From Pelotalea chapellei (GTDB lineage Bacteria; Desulfobacterota; Desulfuromonadia; Geobacterales; Pseudopelobacteraceae), in the NCBI RefSeq assembly GCF_018531195.1, contig NZ_JAHDYS010000005.1:181257-245256 (forward strand): DNA of 64,000 bases. Reading direction: 5' to 3'. Below, one piece after another: positions 48,929 through 58,040 of the stretch. The stretch's first letter is position 1, and every line of letters starts with the position of its first letter. Below the pieces are notes generated by a model that was not told the origin of the DNA, searched no databases, and worked only from the letters and a program-made list of their open reading frames with translations. A program made the translations under genes and the position numbers.

Positions 48929-49665
48929 TTCTTGAAGGTCAAGTCGCTCTGGTAACAGGGGCATCCCGTGGCATCGGCCGGGCAATAGCCTTGAAACTGG
49001 CAGGAGAGGGCGCATTCGTTGTCGCCACGGCGACATCAGAGACTGGTGCGCTTGCTACGGTAGAGGCAATTACGGCCCAGAATGGAACAGCGCGCGCAGT
49101 AAAGCTTGATGTTGTCAATGCGGCAGAAGTTGAGTCGCTTGTTAAGGCGGTCATCGCCGATCATGGTCGCCTCGATATCCTGGTCAATAACGCAGGAATC
49201 ACCAAAGACGGTCTTCTCATGCGCATGAAAGAGGATGATTGGGATGCCGTGCTCGATACCAATCTTAAAGGCGCATTTCTTTGCACTCGTGAAGCTTCGA
49301 AAGTCATGACAAAATCGCGTTATGGCCGGATTGTCAACATCAGTTCGGTTGTGGGCGAAATGGGCAATCCTGGGCAGGCGAACTACTGTGCGAGTAAGGC
49401 AGGCATGTTCGGTATGACTAAATCAGCGGCTCGTGAACTTGCTAAACGTAATATAACAGTCAATGCTGTTGCTCCCGGATTTATCGAGACAGATATGACT
49501 TCTGAGCTGTCTGAAAAAGTTCGTGAATCGCTAATGCAGCAGATTCCTCTGGAGCGCCTTGGCTCTGCCGATGATATTGCCAATGCAGTCTTTTTCCTTG
49601 TGTCACCATCTTCTTCGTACATCACCGGGCATGTTCTCTCGGTCAATGGCGGCATGTACATGTGA
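48925..49665 (+). CDS. fabG: 3-oxoacyl-ACP reductase
   Basis: 246 residues, the usual FabG length. The NADPH motif TGASRGIG (about 11-18) is followed by NNAG, the Ser of NISSVVGEMGN, and the Tyr-Lys pair YCASKAG. VLSVNGGMYM is the C-terminal sequence typical of FabG. It reduces 3-ketoacyl-ACP. It overlaps fabD, and acpP with its own promoter follows. Confidence 0.97.
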   Translation: MILEGQVALVTGASRGIGRAIALKLAGEGAFVVATATSETGALATVEAITAQNGTARAVKLDVVNAAEVESLVKAVIADHGRLDILVNNAGITKDGLLMRMKEDDWDAVLDTNLKGAFLCTREASKVMTKSRYGRIVNISSVVGEMGNPGQANYCASKAGMFGMTKSAARELAKRNITVNAVAPGFIETDMTSELSEKVRESLMQQIPLERLGSADDIANAVFFLVSPSSSYITGHVLSVNGGMYM

Positions 49666-49685
49666 TTTGTCAAACTAAAATAAGA

Positions 49686-49714
49686 TTGACTTTTAGCAGT
49701 TTCATAGCTAATCA
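49686..49714 (+). promoter_or_regulatory. Internal promoter of acpP
   Basis: TTGACT at 49686-49691 and TAATCA at 49709-49714 with a 17-base spacer, in the 109-base gap between fabG and acpP. It allows acpP to be expressed above the rest of the operon, as its abundance requires. Confidence 0.65.
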
Positions 49715-49774
49715 AGCAGGTGTATTTCAACTAAAAAACAACCTGAACAAGGTTACATCACACGGAGGTGAAAG

Positions 49775-50008
49775 ATGTCTGACATTGCAAAACGCGTAAA
49801 AGAAATCGTTGCTGAACAGTTAGGTGTTGAAGAAGCACAGGTAGTACCCGAAGCTTCCTTTATGGATGATCTGGGCGCCGACTCTCTCGACACAGTTGAA
49901 TTGGTAATGGCTCTCGAAGAAGAGTTCGACATCGAGATTCCTGATGAGGATGCCGAAAAAATTCAATCCGTTAATGATGCAATCGAATACATTACCGAGC
50001 ACAGCTGA
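49775..50008 (+). CDS. acpP: Acyl carrier protein
   Basis: 77 residues, GGAGGTG upstream. [28 protein letters not shown] contains the phosphopantetheine Ser 37 in DSLD. The acidic sequence is typical. It carries growing acyl chains and supplies FabF, FabG and PlsX. Flanked by its own promoter and a terminator, it can be made as a separate short transcript. Confidence 0.98.
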   Translation: MSDIAKRVKEIVAEQLGVEEAQVVPEASFMDDLGADSLDTVELVMALEEEFDIEIPDEDAEKIQSVNDAIEYITEHS

Positions 50009-50033
50009 AAACCAACATGATGTAGGTATGGAG

Positions 50034-50062
50034 GAGGGGAGCCGACTCCCCTCTTTCTGTTT
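50034..50062 (+). terminator. Terminator after acpP
   Basis: GAGGGGAG and CTCCCCTC pair perfectly around CCGA, followed by a T-rich stretch. It would give a short acpP mRNA; readthrough would reach fabF 100 bases on. Confidence 0.75.
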
Positions 50063-50107
50063 AAGCTTTTAATGTAACGAACAGTTTTACACCGGGAGTC
50101 ATACAAC

Positions 50108-51340
50108 ATGAGAAGAGTCGTTATTACAGGCGTCGGTGCAGTATCGCCCCTCGGAACAGGTAACGCAGCCAACTGGGACGCGCTGATCAGCGGCACCTCT
50201 GGTATTGGACGGATAACCCGTTTTGACGCTTCTGATATGCCTGTCAAAATTGCCGGTGAGGTTAAAGGTTTTAATGCCGAAGACTTCATCGAGAAAAAAG
50301 AGATCAAAAAAATGGATCTCTTCATCCAGTATTCCTTGGGTGCTGCTCATTTTGCCATGGAAGATTCAGGATTGATCATTGATGAAACAAACGCTGAGCG
50401 TGTAGGTGTTCTGGTAGGCGCCGGTTTAGGCGGCTTGCCGGCCATTGAACGCTATCACCTGTCCCTGCAGGAAGGTGGCTACAAGAAAATTTCTCCTTTC
50501 TTCATCCCCATGCTTATCATCAACCTGGCTCCTGGTCATATTTCCATCAAATATGGAGCCAAGGGACCCAACATTTCTTCGGTTTCCGCCTGCGCTACAG
50601 CTACTCATTCCATTGGTGATGCCTATCATATTATTAAGCGCGGAGACGCCGATGCAATGATTGCTGGCGGCACGGAATCAACCATAACCCCCCTTGGTAT
50701 AGGCGGGTTCTCCGTCATGAAGGCTCTCTCCGATCGTAATGATTCACCTGAATCAGCTTCCCGGCCATTTGACAAAAACCGAGATGGGTTTGTAATGGGG
50801 GAGGGTGCTGGCATTGTCGTGCTGGAAGAATATGAGGCAGCCAAAGCTCGTGGCGCAAAAATTTATGGAGAGATCGTTGGTTATGGTTTGACTGGTGATG
50901 CCTATCATCTGACATCCCCGGCTCCTGGTGGAGAAGGTGCTGCCCGCTGCATGAAGATGACTCTCAAGAATGCCGGTGTGAATCCTGAATCTGTCGCTTA
51001 CATTAATGCACATGGAACCTCAACGCCTTTGGGTGACATGTACGAGACGATGGCTATAAAAACAGTTTTTGGTGAGCATGCCAAGAAGCTGATGGTTTCA
51101 TCGACGAAATCCATGACTGGACATCTTCTTGGTGCCGCAGGCGGTGTCGAGGCTGTTTTCACGCTTATGGCCATGAACAATAATGTTGTTCCGCCGACCA
51201 TCAACTATGGAGAGCCTGATCCGGATTGCGATCTGGATTATGTTCCCAATACCGCACGTGATGCAAAAATCGAGTACGCCATGAGCAATAATTTTGGGTT
51301 CGGTGGTACCAACGCTACGCTGCTGTTTAAAAAAATATAG
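50108..51340 (+). CDS. fabF: Beta-ketoacyl-ACP synthase II
   Basis: 410 residues. [28 protein letters not shown] is the usual start. The nucleophile Cys near 162 is in SACATATH, and the two histidines lie in [11 protein letters not shown] and [12 protein letters not shown]. It elongates acyl-ACP. GGGAG upstream. rpiB follows 15 bases later. Confidence 0.97.
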   Translation: MRRVVITGVGAVSPLGTGNAANWDALISGTSGIGRITRFDASDMPVKIAGEVKGFNAEDFIEKKEIKKMDLFIQYSLGAAHFAMEDSGLIIDETNAERVGVLVGAGLGGLPAIERYHLSLQEGGYKKISPFFIPMLIINLAPGHISIKYGAKGPNISSVSACATATHSIGDAYHIIKRGDADAMIAGGTESTITPLGIGGFSVMKALSDRNDSPESASRPFDKNRDGFVMGEGAGIVVLEEYEAAKARGAKIYGEIVGYGLTGDAYHLTSPAPGGEGAARCMKMTLKNAGVNPESVAYINAHGTSTPLGDMYETMAIKTVFGEHAKKLMVSSTKSMTGHLLGAAGGVEAVFTLMAMNNNVVPPTINYGEPDPDCDLDYVPNTARDAKIEYAMSNNFGFGGTNATLLFKKI

Positions 51341-51355
51341 CTTTCGGAGTTTAAA

Positions 51356-51802
51356 ATGTTAGTGATTGGCAGCGATCATGGTGGTCTCAACCTTAAAACG
51401 GCCCTTATCAGTTATCTTGGCCGCCGTGGCATAGAGGTGCATGACGCAGGCACAAATAACGATGCATCCGTTGACTACCCCACATATGGTCTCAAGGTTG
51501 CTGAGGAAGTCATTTCCGGTGAATCTGAACTGGGTGTATTGATTTGTGGAACCGGTATCGGCATGTCTATCGCGGCCAACAAGATCCCCGGTATTCGTGC
51601 CGCATTGGTAACTGATGTCTTTATGGCCCGCATGGCTAAAGAACACAATAATGCAAATATACTTGTGCTGGGTGGTCGTGTGCTCGATGAACAGAAGGCC
51701 TGTGACCTGGTAGGTGCATGGCTGGATGCCACTTTTGAAGGTGGTCGCCATCAAGGAAGACTTGATCTGATTACAGAAATTGAAAAGAACTATTGTAAAT
51801 AA
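51356..51802 (+). CDS. rpiB: Ribose-5-phosphate isomerase B
   Basis: 148 residues. GSDHGGLNLKTALISYL, DYPTYGLKVAEEVISG, LICGTGIGMSIAANK and the C-terminal Arg/His residues are RpiB/LacAB motifs. It interconverts ribose-5-phosphate and ribulose-5-phosphate. It lies between fabF and glyA, an order common in related bacteria. Confidence 0.95.
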   Translation: MLVIGSDHGGLNLKTALISYLGRRGIEVHDAGTNNDASVDYPTYGLKVAEEVISGESELGVLICGTGIGMSIAANKIPGIRAALVTDVFMARMAKEHNNANILVLGGRVLDEQKACDLVGAWLDATFEGGRHQGRLDLITEIEKNYCK

Positions 51803-51824
51803 GTTTTTTTGTCAGGATTTTACG

Positions 51825-51848
51825 AGCGGGACTTTCATAAGTCCCGCT
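51825..51848 (+). terminator. Hairpin in the rpiB-glyA gap (possible terminator)
   Basis: AGCGGGACTT and AAGTCCCGCT pair over 10 bp around TCAT. The following sequence is only moderately T-rich, so it may end transcription partly or protect the mRNA end. Confidence 0.55.
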
Positions 51849-51900
51849 TCGCATTTGTAGAGCATGTATACGAAATTCTTTCATAAGGAGTTGTTGCCAC

Positions 51901-53148
51901 ATGACTATACTTTCTCAATTTGATCCGGAAATTGCAGCATCCATACAACTCGAAACCGAACGACAGGAATACAATCTGGAACTGATCGCTTCTGAAAATT
52001 TCGTGTCAGAAGCAGTAATGGAAGCTCAGGGTTCAATTCTAACGAACAAATATGCTGAAGGTTATCCAGGCAAGCGCTATTACGGCGGTTGCCACCACGT
52101 GGATGTTGTCGAACAGCTGGCCATCGACAGGGCAAAAGAACTTTTCGGTGCAGAACATGCCAATGTTCAGCCCCACTCCGGTTCTCAGGCCAACATGGCT
52201 GTATATTTTGCTGCCTGTAAGCCAGGTGACACCATTCTTGGCATGAATCTTAGCCACGGTGGACATTTGACCCACGGCAGTCCTGTCAACTTTTCCGGCC
52301 GTTTTTTCAATATTGTACCTTATGGAGTTTCTCCTGAAACTCAAACTATCGATTATGCTGAGGTAGAGCGCCTTGCAAGCGAGCACAAGCCGAAAATGAT
52401 CGTTGTCGGCGCCTCAGCCTATCCCCGCACAATTGACTTTGCAGCATTCCGTACAATAGCTGACAAAGTGGGTGCGGTTGTCATGGTAGATATGGCACAT
52501 ATTGCTGGCCTGGTAGCCGCAGGAGTTCATCCCAGTCCCGTCCCCTATGCCGAATATGTCACCACTACTACCCATAAAACCCTGCGTGGCCCGCGTGGTG
52601 GCATGATTTTGTGTCGTGAGGAGCTTGCCAAGGGAATCAATTCCCAGATTTTTCCTGGGATCCAGGGTGGGCCGCTCATGCACGTTATTGCTGCTAAAGC
52701 GGTCGCATTTAAAGAGGCGCTGCAGCCTGAGTTCAAAAGTTATCAACAGCAGATTGTCAAAAATGCCAAGGCGTTATCAGAAGCATTAATGAGCCGAGGA
52801 TTCAAACTGACAAGCGGCGGCACGGATAACCATCTCATGCTGGTAGATTTTTCCGGCACCGACACAACGGGTAAAGCAGCAGAAGAAGCATTGGACAAAG
52901 CGGGTATTACGGTCAACAAAAACACCGTGCCCTTTGAAACCCGCTCACCTTTTGTCACTTCTGGTATCCGTATCGGAACACCAGCTTGTACATCCCATGG
53001 CCTTAAAGAAACCGAAATGGACCAGGTGGCAGGCTTTATTGCCGATGCTGTTGCCAACATCGGCAATGATCAGAAGCTGGAAGCAATCAAGTCACAGGTA
53101 AACCAATTGATGAAACGCTTCCCGCTCTACGCACAGCGTCTGATTTGA
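51901..53148 (+). CDS. glyA: Serine hydroxymethyltransferase
   Basis: 415 residues. [45 protein letters not shown] and the PLP lysine near 226 in [13 protein letters not shown]. It converts serine to glycine and makes methylene-tetrahydrofolate. AAGGAG precedes the ATG. It ends the long run from yceD; a terminator lies after it. Confidence 0.97.
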   Translation: MTILSQFDPEIAASIQLETERQEYNLELIASENFVSEAVMEAQGSILTNKYAEGYPGKRYYGGCHHVDVVEQLAIDRAKELFGAEHANVQPHSGSQANMAVYFAACKPGDTILGMNLSHGGHLTHGSPVNFSGRFFNIVPYGVSPETQTIDYAEVERLASEHKPKMIVVGASAYPRTIDFAAFRTIADKVGAVVMVDMAHIAGLVAAGVHPSPVPYAEYVTTTTHKTLRGPRGGMILCREELAKGINSQIFPGIQGGPLMHVIAAKAVAFKEALQPEFKSYQQQIVKNAKALSEALMSRGFKLTSGGTDNHLMLVDFSGTDTTGKAAEEALDKAGITVNKNTVPFETRSPFVTSGIRIGTPACTSHGLKETEMDQVAGFIADAVANIGNDQKLEAIKSQVNQLMKRFPLYAQRLI

Positions 53149-53173
53149 GTCTCCAACATATTTGCAAAACATG

Positions 53174-53211
53174 CGGCGCTGTCGGTCACACCGGCAGCGC
53201 CGTATTTTATT
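53174..53211 (+). terminator. Intrinsic terminator after glyA
   Basis: A 12-bp stem (53174-53185 with 53191-53202, one G-U pair) around TCACA, followed by TATTTTATT. It closes the yceD-to-glyA run before the ispG promoter. Confidence 0.85.
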
Positions 53212-53236
53212 CACGCTCTCCGCAGTTTCGTCTTTC

Positions 53237-53266
53237 TTGACTTTTCGCCACTATTTTAGCTACTAT
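53237..53266 (+). promoter_or_regulatory. Promoter of ispG, nearly at the start codon
   Basis: TTGACT at 53237-53242 and TACTAT at 53261-53266 with an 18-base spacer. A start site near 53273 would leave the ispG transcript almost leaderless, since the ATG is at 53276 and no Shine-Dalgarno sequence is visible. Confidence 0.65.
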
Positions 53267-53275
53267 GCGCGTCTT

Positions 53276-54322
53276 ATGAAAAAGATAACCAGACAGATAA
53301 AAATAGGTACTGTACGCATCGGTGGTGATGCACCTTGTGCTGTACAGTCCATGTGCTCCACAGACACTCGAAATATATCCGCTACTTTGACACAGATACA
53401 GGGACTCGCTGTCGGTGGCTGCGAGATAATTCGTTGTGCTGTACCGGACATGGATGCAGCTGTTACACTAAGTAAAATCAAAAACGAGAGTCCCATACCG
53501 GTTATTGCTGATATTCATTTCGATTACAAGTTAGCACTGAAGGTACTGGAAGGTGGTATAGACGGTCTGCGCCTCAACCCGGGTAATATAGGTGATCACT
53601 GGAAGGTTGCCGAAGTTGTCAAGGCAGCTTCTGAGCGGCAGGTTCCGATTCGTATCGGAGTCAACGCGGGTTCACTCGAGAAAGAACTCCTTGAGCGTTA
53701 TGGGCATCCTACAGCAGAAGCAATGGTGGAATCAGCGCTAGGTCATGTCCGCATTCTGGAAGACTTGGGCTATCAGGAAATAAAAATCTCTCTTAAAGCT
53801 TCAGATGTCATGAAAACCGTATCCGCTTACCGTTTGCTTTCCACCAAAGTTGATTACCCACTGCACATAGGCATTACCGAAGCTGGTACGCTTTTTTCCG
53901 GAACGATAAAGTCTTCAGTCGGTCTTGGAATTCTTCTGTCCGAAGGCATAGGAGACACTCTGCGTGTTTCACTTACGGGTGATGTGCTTGATGAGGTCAG
54001 GGTGGGATATGAAATTCTGAAAAGCCTGGGATTGCGTCAACGGGGTGTCAATTTTGTATCCTGTCCGACGTGCGGCAGGTGCCAGATTAATCTTGTTCAG
54101 GTTGCTGAAACCGTTGAACGTCGCCTTCAGGGTATAGATAAGCAGATTACTGTTGCTGTCATGGGCTGTGCCGTAAACGGTCCCGGCGAAGCACGTGAGG
54201 CAGATGTCGGAATAGCTGGAGGAAAAGGGGAGGGGCTTCTTTTCCGACATGGCGAAATAATCCGCAAGGTGCCTGAAGATCAGCTGGCAGAGGCATTAAT
54301 CGATGAAATAAACAAGCTGTAA
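53276..54322 (+). CDS. ispG: 4-hydroxy-3-methylbut-2-enyl diphosphate synthase (IspG/GcpE)
   Basis: 348 residues from the ATG at 53276. A longer frame to 53162 crosses the terminator and promoter and is rejected. RQIKIGTVRIGGDAPCAVQSM is the usual start. SCPTCGRCQ gives the cysteines of the 4Fe-4S site, and VMGCAVNGPGEAREAD is the C-terminal motif. The enzyme works late in the MEP isoprenoid pathway. Its product line would feed the polyprenyl synthase at 3994. proS follows 24 bases later. Confidence 0.96.
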   Translation: MKKITRQIKIGTVRIGGDAPCAVQSMCSTDTRNISATLTQIQGLAVGGCEIIRCAVPDMDAAVTLSKIKNESPIPVIADIHFDYKLALKVLEGGIDGLRLNPGNIGDHWKVAEVVKAASERQVPIRIGVNAGSLEKELLERYGHPTAEAMVESALGHVRILEDLGYQEIKISLKASDVMKTVSAYRLLSTKVDYPLHIGITEAGTLFSGTIKSSVGLGILLSEGIGDTLRVSLTGDVLDEVRVGYEILKSLGLRQRGVNFVSCPTCGRCQINLVQVAETVERRLQGIDKQITVAVMGCAVNGPGEAREADVGIAGGKGEGLLFRHGEIIRKVPEDQLAEALIDEINKL

Positions 54323-54346
54323 TCTAATAATCTTATTGAGGTCTTA

Positions 54347-56077
54347 ATGTTCTATTCTCGTTATTTCATTCCTACTGTCAAGGAAATCCCATCAGATGCC
54401 GAGGTAATTTCACACCAGCTGATGCTGCGAAGCGGAATGATCCGCAAGTTGGCTGCCGGAATCTATAATTATCTGCCGATGGGACTGCGATCAATTCGCA
54501 AATTTGAAGCTATTGTACGTGAGGAGATGAATCGGGCTGGTGCCATCGAGATGCTCATGCCCAGTGTACAGCCAGCCGAGTTATGGCAGGAATCAGGGCG
54601 TTGGCAATTCTATGGTAAAGAGTTACTTCGCTTTAAAGATCGCAAAGATAATGACTTTTGCATGGGACCTACTCATGAAGAAGTTATTACCGATATGGTA
54701 CGGAGAGAAATCAAGAGCTATCGCCAGATGCCGCTCAATTTCTATCAGATTCAGACCAAGTTTCGCGATGAAATACGCCCAAGGTTCGGATTGATGCGAG
54801 GCCGTGAATTCATCATGAAGGATGCATATTCCTTCGATGTGGATAGTTCTGCGGCTGACAGTTCTTACGAGAAGATGTATCAGGCATACCATCGCATTTT
54901 TGAAAGGTGCGGGTTGAACTTTCGTGCTGTTGAGGCTGATACCGGAAGCATCGGAGGGTCTTCTTCGCATGAGTTTATGGTGCTGGCAGATTCCGGTGAA
55001 GATGCAATTGTTTCCTGCAACACATGCCGGTATGCTGCCAATGTAGAGAAAGCCGAGGCAAGAAATGTCCAGTCTGCAGCTAAAGCTGAACAACTGCCTT
55101 TGCAAAAAACTGCTACGCCGGAAATGAAGACCATTACAGATGTAGCTAATTTTTTACGCATGTCAGCTGATAAAACAATCAAGACTCTGGTGTATTCATC
55201 AAGTGCGGGAGAGCACGTCATGGCTCTCTTGCGCGGAGATCACGATCTGAACGAGATCAAGCTGAAGAATCATCTCTCTTGGGATGAGATTGAGATGGCA
55301 ACCGAGACAGATATTCAAAAGATAACAGGATCGCCTGTTGGCTTTCTGGGGCCAGTGGGACTTAAGCAGAAGGTAACAGTAATAGCCGATCTGGCAGTTC
55401 AAGGAATGATTAATGTCGTGATTGGAGCTAACGAAAAGGACATGCACTTCACTAATGCCAATCTGGAACGTGACTTTGCTCCTGACCGCTTCGTTGATAT
55501 CCGCAATGTTGTAACAGGTGACGCATGCCCACGTTGTGATTCCGGTAAACTGGAGATGTGGCGGGGAATAGAGGTTGGGCATGTATTTAAGCTGGGAACG
55601 AAATACTCTAAAGCTCTAAATGCCACTTATCTCGATGCTGATGGCAAAGAGCAAGTCATCTTTATGGGTTGCTATGGTATCGGCATCGGTCGTACTGTGG
55701 CCGCCGCAATTGAACAGAACCATGACGAAAACGGAATCATCTTCCCGCTGCCCATCGCGCCTTTCCATTGCGCTGTGGTTGCCCTGAACACCAAAGATTC
55801 CGGAGTAATGGCCGCTGCGGAAGATATGTATAAAAAACTTGAAAGTTCCGGTATCGAAGTACTCTTTGATGATCGGGACGAACGTCCCGGTGTCAAATTT
55901 AAAGACAACGATCTTATAGGAATACCACTACGAATTGTTGTTGGCAGTAAAGGGTTAGCCGAAGGCAAGGTGGAGGTTAAAATTCGTGCTACAGGTGAGG
56001 TTCAACTGCTGCCGATAGAGGATGCAGTCGAGCATATCTGCAAAATGGTTGCAACTGCCTTGGGCAGCAGTAAATAA
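54347..56077 (+). CDS. proS: Prolyl-tRNA synthetase (bacterial type with editing domain)
   Basis: 576 residues. RSGMIRKLAAGIYNYLPMGLRS (motif 1 region), FRDEIRPRFGLMRGREFIMKDAYSF (motif 2) and GCYGIGIGRTVAAAIEQNHDENGI (motif 3) are intact. Between motifs 2 and 3 is the INS editing domain (about 230-400; KTIKTLVY, ALLRGDHDLNEIKLKNHL, GPVGL). It charges tRNA-Pro and removes Ala-tRNA-Pro. All cysteines are ordinary; there is no in-frame UGA. It is followed by the paaK-like gene. Confidence 0.97.
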   Translation: MFYSRYFIPTVKEIPSDAEVISHQLMLRSGMIRKLAAGIYNYLPMGLRSIRKFEAIVREEMNRAGAIEMLMPSVQPAELWQESGRWQFYGKELLRFKDRKDNDFCMGPTHEEVITDMVRREIKSYRQMPLNFYQIQTKFRDEIRPRFGLMRGREFIMKDAYSFDVDSSAADSSYEKMYQAYHRIFERCGLNFRAVEADTGSIGGSSSHEFMVLADSGEDAIVSCNTCRYAANVEKAEARNVQSAAKAEQLPLQKTATPEMKTITDVANFLRMSADKTIKTLVYSSSAGEHVMALLRGDHDLNEIKLKNHLSWDEIEMATETDIQKITGSPVGFLGPVGLKQKVTVIADLAVQGMINVVIGANEKDMHFTNANLERDFAPDRFVDIRNVVTGDACPRCDSGKLEMWRGIEVGHVFKLGTKYSKALNATYLDADGKEQVIFMGCYGIGIGRTVAAAIEQNHDENGIIFPLPIAPFHCAVVALNTKDSGVMAAAEDMYKKLESSGIEVLFDDRDERPGVKFKDNDLIGIPLRIVVGSKGLAEGKVEVKIRATGEVQLLPIEDAVEHICKMVATALGSSK

Positions 56078-56095
56078 CCGCTCCGCGAGGTTGTT

Positions 56096-57403
56096 ATGCA
56101 GATGAATATTTGGGATCCACAACACGAAACAATGCCTCGCGAGGAACTGGAACAGTTGCAGTTGGAGCGACTGCAGGCCACCCTTAACCGTGCTTACAAG
56201 AATGTCACCTGTTATCGGACAAAGTTCAAAAGCCTCGGTATTGTGCCTGAAGACATAAGCTCTCTCGCTGATCTTTCCAAACTACCGTTCACAACCAAGG
56301 AAGATCTGAGGGTCAATTATCCCTATGGCATGTTTGCGGTCCCTTTACGGGAAGTTGTGCGTATTCATTCGTCTTCAGGTACCACAGGTAAGCCGACTGT
56401 AGTCGGTTACACGAAAAATGATCTTAAGATGTGGTCGAATCTGGTTGCCCGCTTTATGACGGCGGCTGGCGTTACTCACGACGATGTTGTGCAGATAGCT
56501 TTCGGTTACGGCATGTTTACGGGGGCGTTCGGGCTTCATTACGGGTCAGAGGCCATCGGGGCTGCTGTAATTCCCATGAGTGGCGGTAATACAGACAAAC
56601 AGATCATGATCATGCAGGATTACAAGACCTCTGCTTTGGTGTGTACTCCCAGTTATGCCATCACGATAGCAGATAGGATTGAAAAACAGCAAATTGATCC
56701 AAAAACTCTATCGCTCAAGGTGGGGTTATTTGGCGGCGAACCTTGGTCAGAGTCAATGAGACGAGAGATTGAAACACGATTATCTATCAGCGCAACAGAT
56801 AATTATGGGCTTTCCGAAATCATTGGTCCGGGTGTGGCTGGAGAATGTCAGTGCAAATGCGGCATGCATATTTCAGAAGACGCCTTCATCGCTGAAATTA
56901 TTGATCCTGAAACATGTGAGGTATTGCCGTTGGGCAGCATTGGCGAGCTTGTGCTGACAACCATCAGCAAGGAAGCGTTTCCAATGATACGGTACAGGAC
57001 TCGTGACATCACTAGCCTTATGTACAAGACTTGTGATTGCGGTCGAACCATGGTCCGCATGAAAAAGACGATGGGACGCTCAGATGACATGCTCATAATT
57101 AAAGGTGTAAATGTTTTTCCTTCCCAAATCGAGGAGGTACTGATTGCAATCGAAGGATGTCAACCTCATTATCAGCTGATAGTGGACCGGAAGGGAGCAA
57201 TGGATGTGCTGGAGGTCTGCATTGAAGTTACAGAAAACATCTTCTTCGATGAAATGAAGCGGCAAAGAGCTTTTTTGGAAATGGTCGAGAAAAAGATTGA
57301 TTCCGTACTCGGTGTAAGTGTTACCGTAAAGCTTGTGGAGCCCAATAGCATTCCTCGGCACGAAGGTAAGTCACTGCGAGTGATTGACAGGCGATCTTTG
57401 TAG
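56096..57403 (+). CDS. paaK: Phenylacetate-CoA ligase
   Basis: 435 residues; an ATG six bases downstream is an alternative start. [19 protein letters not shown] is the AMP-binding P-loop, [15 protein letters not shown] and [17 protein letters not shown] are PaaK-type motifs, and YRTRDITSL and [26 protein letters not shown] belong to the C-terminal domain. It forms phenylacetyl-CoA or a related aryl-CoA. Such genes in Geobacter often pair with indolepyruvate oxidoreductase genes for amino acid fermentation; none is in the window. A terminator follows. Confidence 0.93.
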   Translation: MQMNIWDPQHETMPREELEQLQLERLQATLNRAYKNVTCYRTKFKSLGIVPEDISSLADLSKLPFTTKEDLRVNYPYGMFAVPLREVVRIHSSSGTTGKPTVVGYTKNDLKMWSNLVARFMTAAGVTHDDVVQIAFGYGMFTGAFGLHYGSEAIGAAVIPMSGGNTDKQIMIMQDYKTSALVCTPSYAITIADRIEKQQIDPKTLSLKVGLFGGEPWSESMRREIETRLSISATDNYGLSEIIGPGVAGECQCKCGMHISEDAFIAEIIDPETCEVLPLGSIGELVLTTISKEAFPMIRYRTRDITSLMYKTCDCGRTMVRMKKTMGRSDDMLIIKGVNVFPSQIEEVLIAIEGCQPHYQLIVDRKGAMDVLEVCIEVTENIFFDEMKRQRAFLEMVEKKIDSVLGVSVTVKLVEPNSIPRHEGKSLRVIDRRSL

Positions 57404-57428
57404 CCCAGTAATACATCGACAGAATCTG

Positions 57429-57457
57429 CGGCGTACTTTTCAGGTACGCCGTTTTTT
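57429..57457 (+). terminator. Intrinsic terminator after paaK
   Basis: CGGCGTAC at 57429-57436 and GTACGCCG at 57444-57451 pair perfectly, with six T residues after. It marks the end of the core chromosome genes before the phage-like region. Confidence 0.9.
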
Positions 57458-57483
57458 GTTCCTGCTTACAATAGAAGACATCA

Positions 57484-57511
57484 ACTTTACATAATATAAC
57501 TTATGGGCGAT
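57484..57511 (+). other. dif-like XerCD recombination site at the left edge of the prophage
   Basis: The 28 bases read in the minus orientation as ATCGCCCATAA-GTTATA-TTATGTAAAGT, matching the E. coli dif layout GGTGCGCATAA-TGTATA-TTATGTTAAAT at 20 of 28 positions (XerD arm 9/11, XerC arm 7/11). It lies between the paaK terminator and the first phage gene. Filamentous phages without an integrase commonly integrate at dif using host XerC/XerD. This assignment rests on the match and position. Confidence 0.55.
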
Positions 57512-57549
57512 TATTATCGGGCCTCCAATTCATTAAAAGGAGGTTTTCC

Positions 57550-57849
57550 ATGGTGAAGTTGCTTCCCGTTCGTCCATCGAATCCGAAATGCCCCACGTGT
57601 AAAAAGTATATTGCTGTCAATCCGTTTGGTGAGTGGTCGCGTTGTGCCGCCTGTGGTATGGCTTTTCGTGATATTGATCTTCGTTACCTCTGGGGCTATT
57701 CACAAGCACATCCTTATGTTTCACCTCCGTTGCCAATTCCTCCGGTTGTCAAGTCCGTTCTCCTCCCCTCTGGCAGTTATAGAATCACAAAGCGTTATGT
57801 CAAGTTGGATGAGAGTAAACAAATGTCTCTTTTCGGGGGTGATTTGTGA
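57550..57849 (+). CDS. Small zinc-ribbon-like phage protein
   Basis: 99 residues with AAGGAGG 6 bases upstream. CPTC at about 14-17 and CAAC at about 32-35 (KCPTCKKYIAVNPFGEWSRCAACG) form a four-cysteine zinc-ribbon pattern. The rest is proline-rich and basic (PPLPIPPVVK). No family is recognised. The end overlaps the next gene by 4 bases, and the rep gene comes next after that, so a role in phage replication or regulation is plausible. Confidence 0.65.
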   Translation: MVKLLPVRPSNPKCPTCKKYIAVNPFGEWSRCAACGMAFRDIDLRYLWGYSQAHPYVSPPLPIPPVVKSVLLPSGSYRITKRYVKLDESKQMSLFGGDL

Positions 57850-58040
57850 AAACTCTCTCGGAAGTTTGCAAGCCTACCTATAAGCGATATCACTGTGTCT
57901 GTCCTGTCTGTGGTTACGTTACTCGTAGCCAGTTTTATATGATTCAAGACTGCGATGCTTGCTCTGTCTGGTTCGCCGAAATTCTTTATTTCGATGCCTG
58001 CTCTGTCTGGATTGCTGAGGCTTACGGGGGTGTGCGGTGA
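57846..58040 (+). CDS. Small cysteine-rich phage protein with an internal duplication
   Basis: 64 residues starting GTG, overlapping the preceding gene (GTGA). CPVC at about 19-22 and CDAC at about 36-39 form a second zinc-ribbon-like pattern. The C-terminal part repeats DACSVWFAE as DACSVWIAE, from a 26-base DNA repeat at 57954-57979 and 57993-58018. It overlaps the rep start by four bases. Unknown function. Confidence 0.55.
   Translation: MKTLSEVCKPTYKRYHCVCPVCGYVTRSQFYMIQDCDACSVWFAEILYFDACSVWIAEAYGGVR

Noticed and set aside
54347..56077. Selenocysteine form of prolyl-tRNA synthetase
   Set aside because: Some deltaproteobacteria carry one, but no in-frame UGA exists here.
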